This document shows positions 63,164 to 64,000 of a stretch of DNA of 64,000 bases, piece by piece. A model generated the notes under the pieces. That model searched no databases and was not told the DNA's origin. It saw only the letters and a list, made by a program, of their open reading frames with translations. The stretch lies in contig JAXMFB010000019.1 of the NCBI GenBank assembly GCA_046347945.1, positions 1-64,000 of the forward strand, read 5' to 3'. A program made the translations under genes and the position numbers. Source of the stretch: Zeimonas sp046347945 (GTDB lineage: Bacteria > Pseudomonadota > Gammaproteobacteria > Burkholderiales > Burkholderiaceae_E). Positions within the stretch are counted from its first letter, which is position 1. Every line of letters starts with the position of its first letter.

Positions 63164-64000
63164 CGATTTGCTCCCGCACCGTTCTTGCGGTCCTCGGCCA
63201 CATCCAACTTCGCGACCAAGAACATCTTGTAGACGTCCGAATGTAGCTGGTCCTTGAGGCCGGCAATTAGGGTAGCGTTGGAGTCTCTGCTGGCTCTGTA
63301 GGACAGGAGCAGTCGACCTAGATCCTTCCAATAGTCGTCGACCTTGGCCGTGCGGATCGCAGCGTCGAGATCCTCGCCACGTTTGAGTCTGGCCGATTCC
63401 TCCACGCCTCGAAGCCATTCGATCCCGTCATGCGGATCACCTACCGGCATGGCGGGCATGTGAATGGGATCCTGCCATCCCTCCCAGAGATATTGCTCTG
63501 CTGCTTCGAAGTGCTTTTGGTAAAGATGCAGGCTGCCGGCGCAATGCTTGTACTCACCAAGTTCAGCACCGATGGTGCGCGCGATCATTTCTTGGAGCAG
63601 GGTGAAGGAGAAAATGTCGTGAGGCAAGCCGAGGTAGGCATCGTTCGATCGCATGGCAACGAACATGTGCAGTCTGTTATTCCGCACCAGGAACTGCAGC
63701 GTACAGGTGCACGGGATCGACGCGTAGCGCTCGGCAATATCGGTTGCATCGAATAACTGGATAGTGGCTCGCCGCGAGGTCCTATGCTTTTGCAGCAGTT
63801 GCACGACGTTGTGCAATTGATTGAGTCCGCGCCATGCTTGCAGACGTTCGCCATATCCGCTGCGGACCGTTATCTGGTCGTCGGACTCCTCCTGGAAGCG
63901 ACCCGGAACGTAGTAGTCGATGAAGTCGAGGCATGTTCCCTTCGACAAGTACCAAAGGAACTCGCCCAAGGCGCTGTAGACCTTGCCCTTCGATTCGGTT
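63160..64000 (-). CDS. Thymidylate-synthase-family protein (5' end beyond the window)
   Basis: The open frame enters from the right edge and gives 279 residues. TS hallmarks: TESKGKVYSALGEFLWYLS, with the general-acid Glu; SGYGERLQAW; the catalytic Cys in SIPCTCTLQFLVR; MRSNDAYLGLPHD; and GSLHLYQKH with the His and Tyr that hold the sugar. Two differences from housekeeping ThyA are seen: His after the catalytic Cys is Thr, and the Asn that contacts the base (E. coli Asn177, in LGLPFN) is Asp (LGLPHD). Asp here is what dCMP hydroxymethylases have. The enzyme may thus make a hydroxymethyl or methyl pyrimidine nucleotide for the downstream genes. A C-terminal extension of about 90 residues follows the TS core. 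Confidence 0.85.
   Translation of the reverse strand, partial: TESKGKVYSALGEFLWYLSKGTCLDFIDYYVPGRFQEESDDQITVRSGYGERLQAWRGLNQLHNVVQLLQKHRTSRRATIQLFDATDIAERYASIPCTCTLQFLVRNNRLHMFVAMRSNDAYLGLPHDIFSFTLLQEMIARTIGAELGEYKHCAGSLHLYQKHFEAAEQYLWEGWQDPIHMPAMPVGDPHDGIEWLRGVEESARLKRGEDLDAAIRTAKVDDYWKDLGRLLLSYRASRDSNATLIAGLKDQLHSDVYKMFLVAKLDVAEDRKNGAGANR

Larger units (their letters stand above)
59480..64000. other. Accessory island with lower GC, running off the window end
   Basis: From just after icd to the end of the window, codons with A or T in third position become common, in contrast with the nearly G/C-only third positions before. The contents (toxin-antitoxin pair, TS-like enzyme, unknown protein, thymine-pyrophosphorylase-like protein) are accessory in type. 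This supports horizontal acquisition. The far boundary and any integrase lie outside the window. Confidence 0.7.

Noticed and set aside
62351..63418. Longer 355-residue version of the middle island protein
   Set aside because: The extra 85 residues lie within the TS-like gene in another frame; ATG 63163 overlaps the TS stop and is the natural start.

Overview
The window is chromosomal DNA of a GC-rich betaproteobacterium, almost certainly order Burkholderiales; I cannot name the genus from sequence alone. The reasons are the very strong G/C bias at third codon positions, the gene neighbourhoods (polA beside thrB and a BPSS1780-type membrane gene; argF-argD beside a DUF3579 gene; the run exbB-exbD-lpxK-trm112-kdsB-adk diverging from xseA-sodB), and an elongation factor P with Arg32 encoded next to its arginine rhamnosyltransferase EarP. 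Many neighbours overlap by ATGA, so translational coupling is the rule here.

Layout. 1-11 kb: a cut EamA transporter, a SulP transporter without STAS domain, an OmpA-like domain protein, UvrD helicase, the minus-strand run LOG-thrB-BPSS1780, polA and a ZIP transporter. 11-18 kb: a P-loop kinase, a rhodanese and a Rieske oxygenase on the minus strand, then xseB-ispA-dxs (isoprenoid precursors) and folE2. 18-24.6 kb: the lipid A L-Ara4N operon arnT-arnB-arnC-arnA(formyltransferase)-arnA(decarboxylase)-arnD; arnT, arnB and the formyltransferase gene carry many small frameshifts. 24.6-33 kb: a NYN-domain protein, YajQ, an ABC-F ATPase, argG, dinB and a two-component system. 33-48 kb: an ECF sigma factor, aldo/keto reductase, MgtC-like protein, aminotransferase, acetyltransferase, argF-argD, DUF3579, a response regulator, the efp/earP/KTSC group, gamma-glutamyltransferase, amidase, SDR dehydrogenase and a SirB1-like protein. 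48.5-59.5 kb: proton-pumping pyrophosphatase, adk, kdsB-trm112-lpxK-exbD-exbB, then xseA, sodB, a GlsB-like protein, DUF192 and icd.

59.5-64 kb is different. Immediately after icd the base composition drops, codon use changes, and an accessory island begins and runs off the window. It has a plus-strand toxin-antitoxin pair (HigB/RelE-like toxin plus an XRE-ImmA/IrrE fusion). Converging on it is a tightly overlapping minus-strand operon: a thymidylate-synthase-family enzyme (cut by the window end), an unrecognised 270-residue protein with weak uracil-DNA-glycosylase-like motifs, and a protein resembling clade 3 of the alpha-glutamyl/putrescinyl thymine pyrophosphorylases known from phage DNA hypermodification. 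This is the best candidate for an undescribed system: a cellular nucleotide- or DNA-base-modification module, possibly defensive, stabilised by a toxin-antitoxin pair.

Frame-breaking indels cluster at 20.1-24.3 kb and also occur singly in uup, exbD and xseA. Because protein similarity resumes cleanly after each one, sequencing or assembly error is the simplest explanation, but real decay of the arn pathway is not excluded. No rRNA, tRNA, CRISPR array or insertion sequence was recognised.
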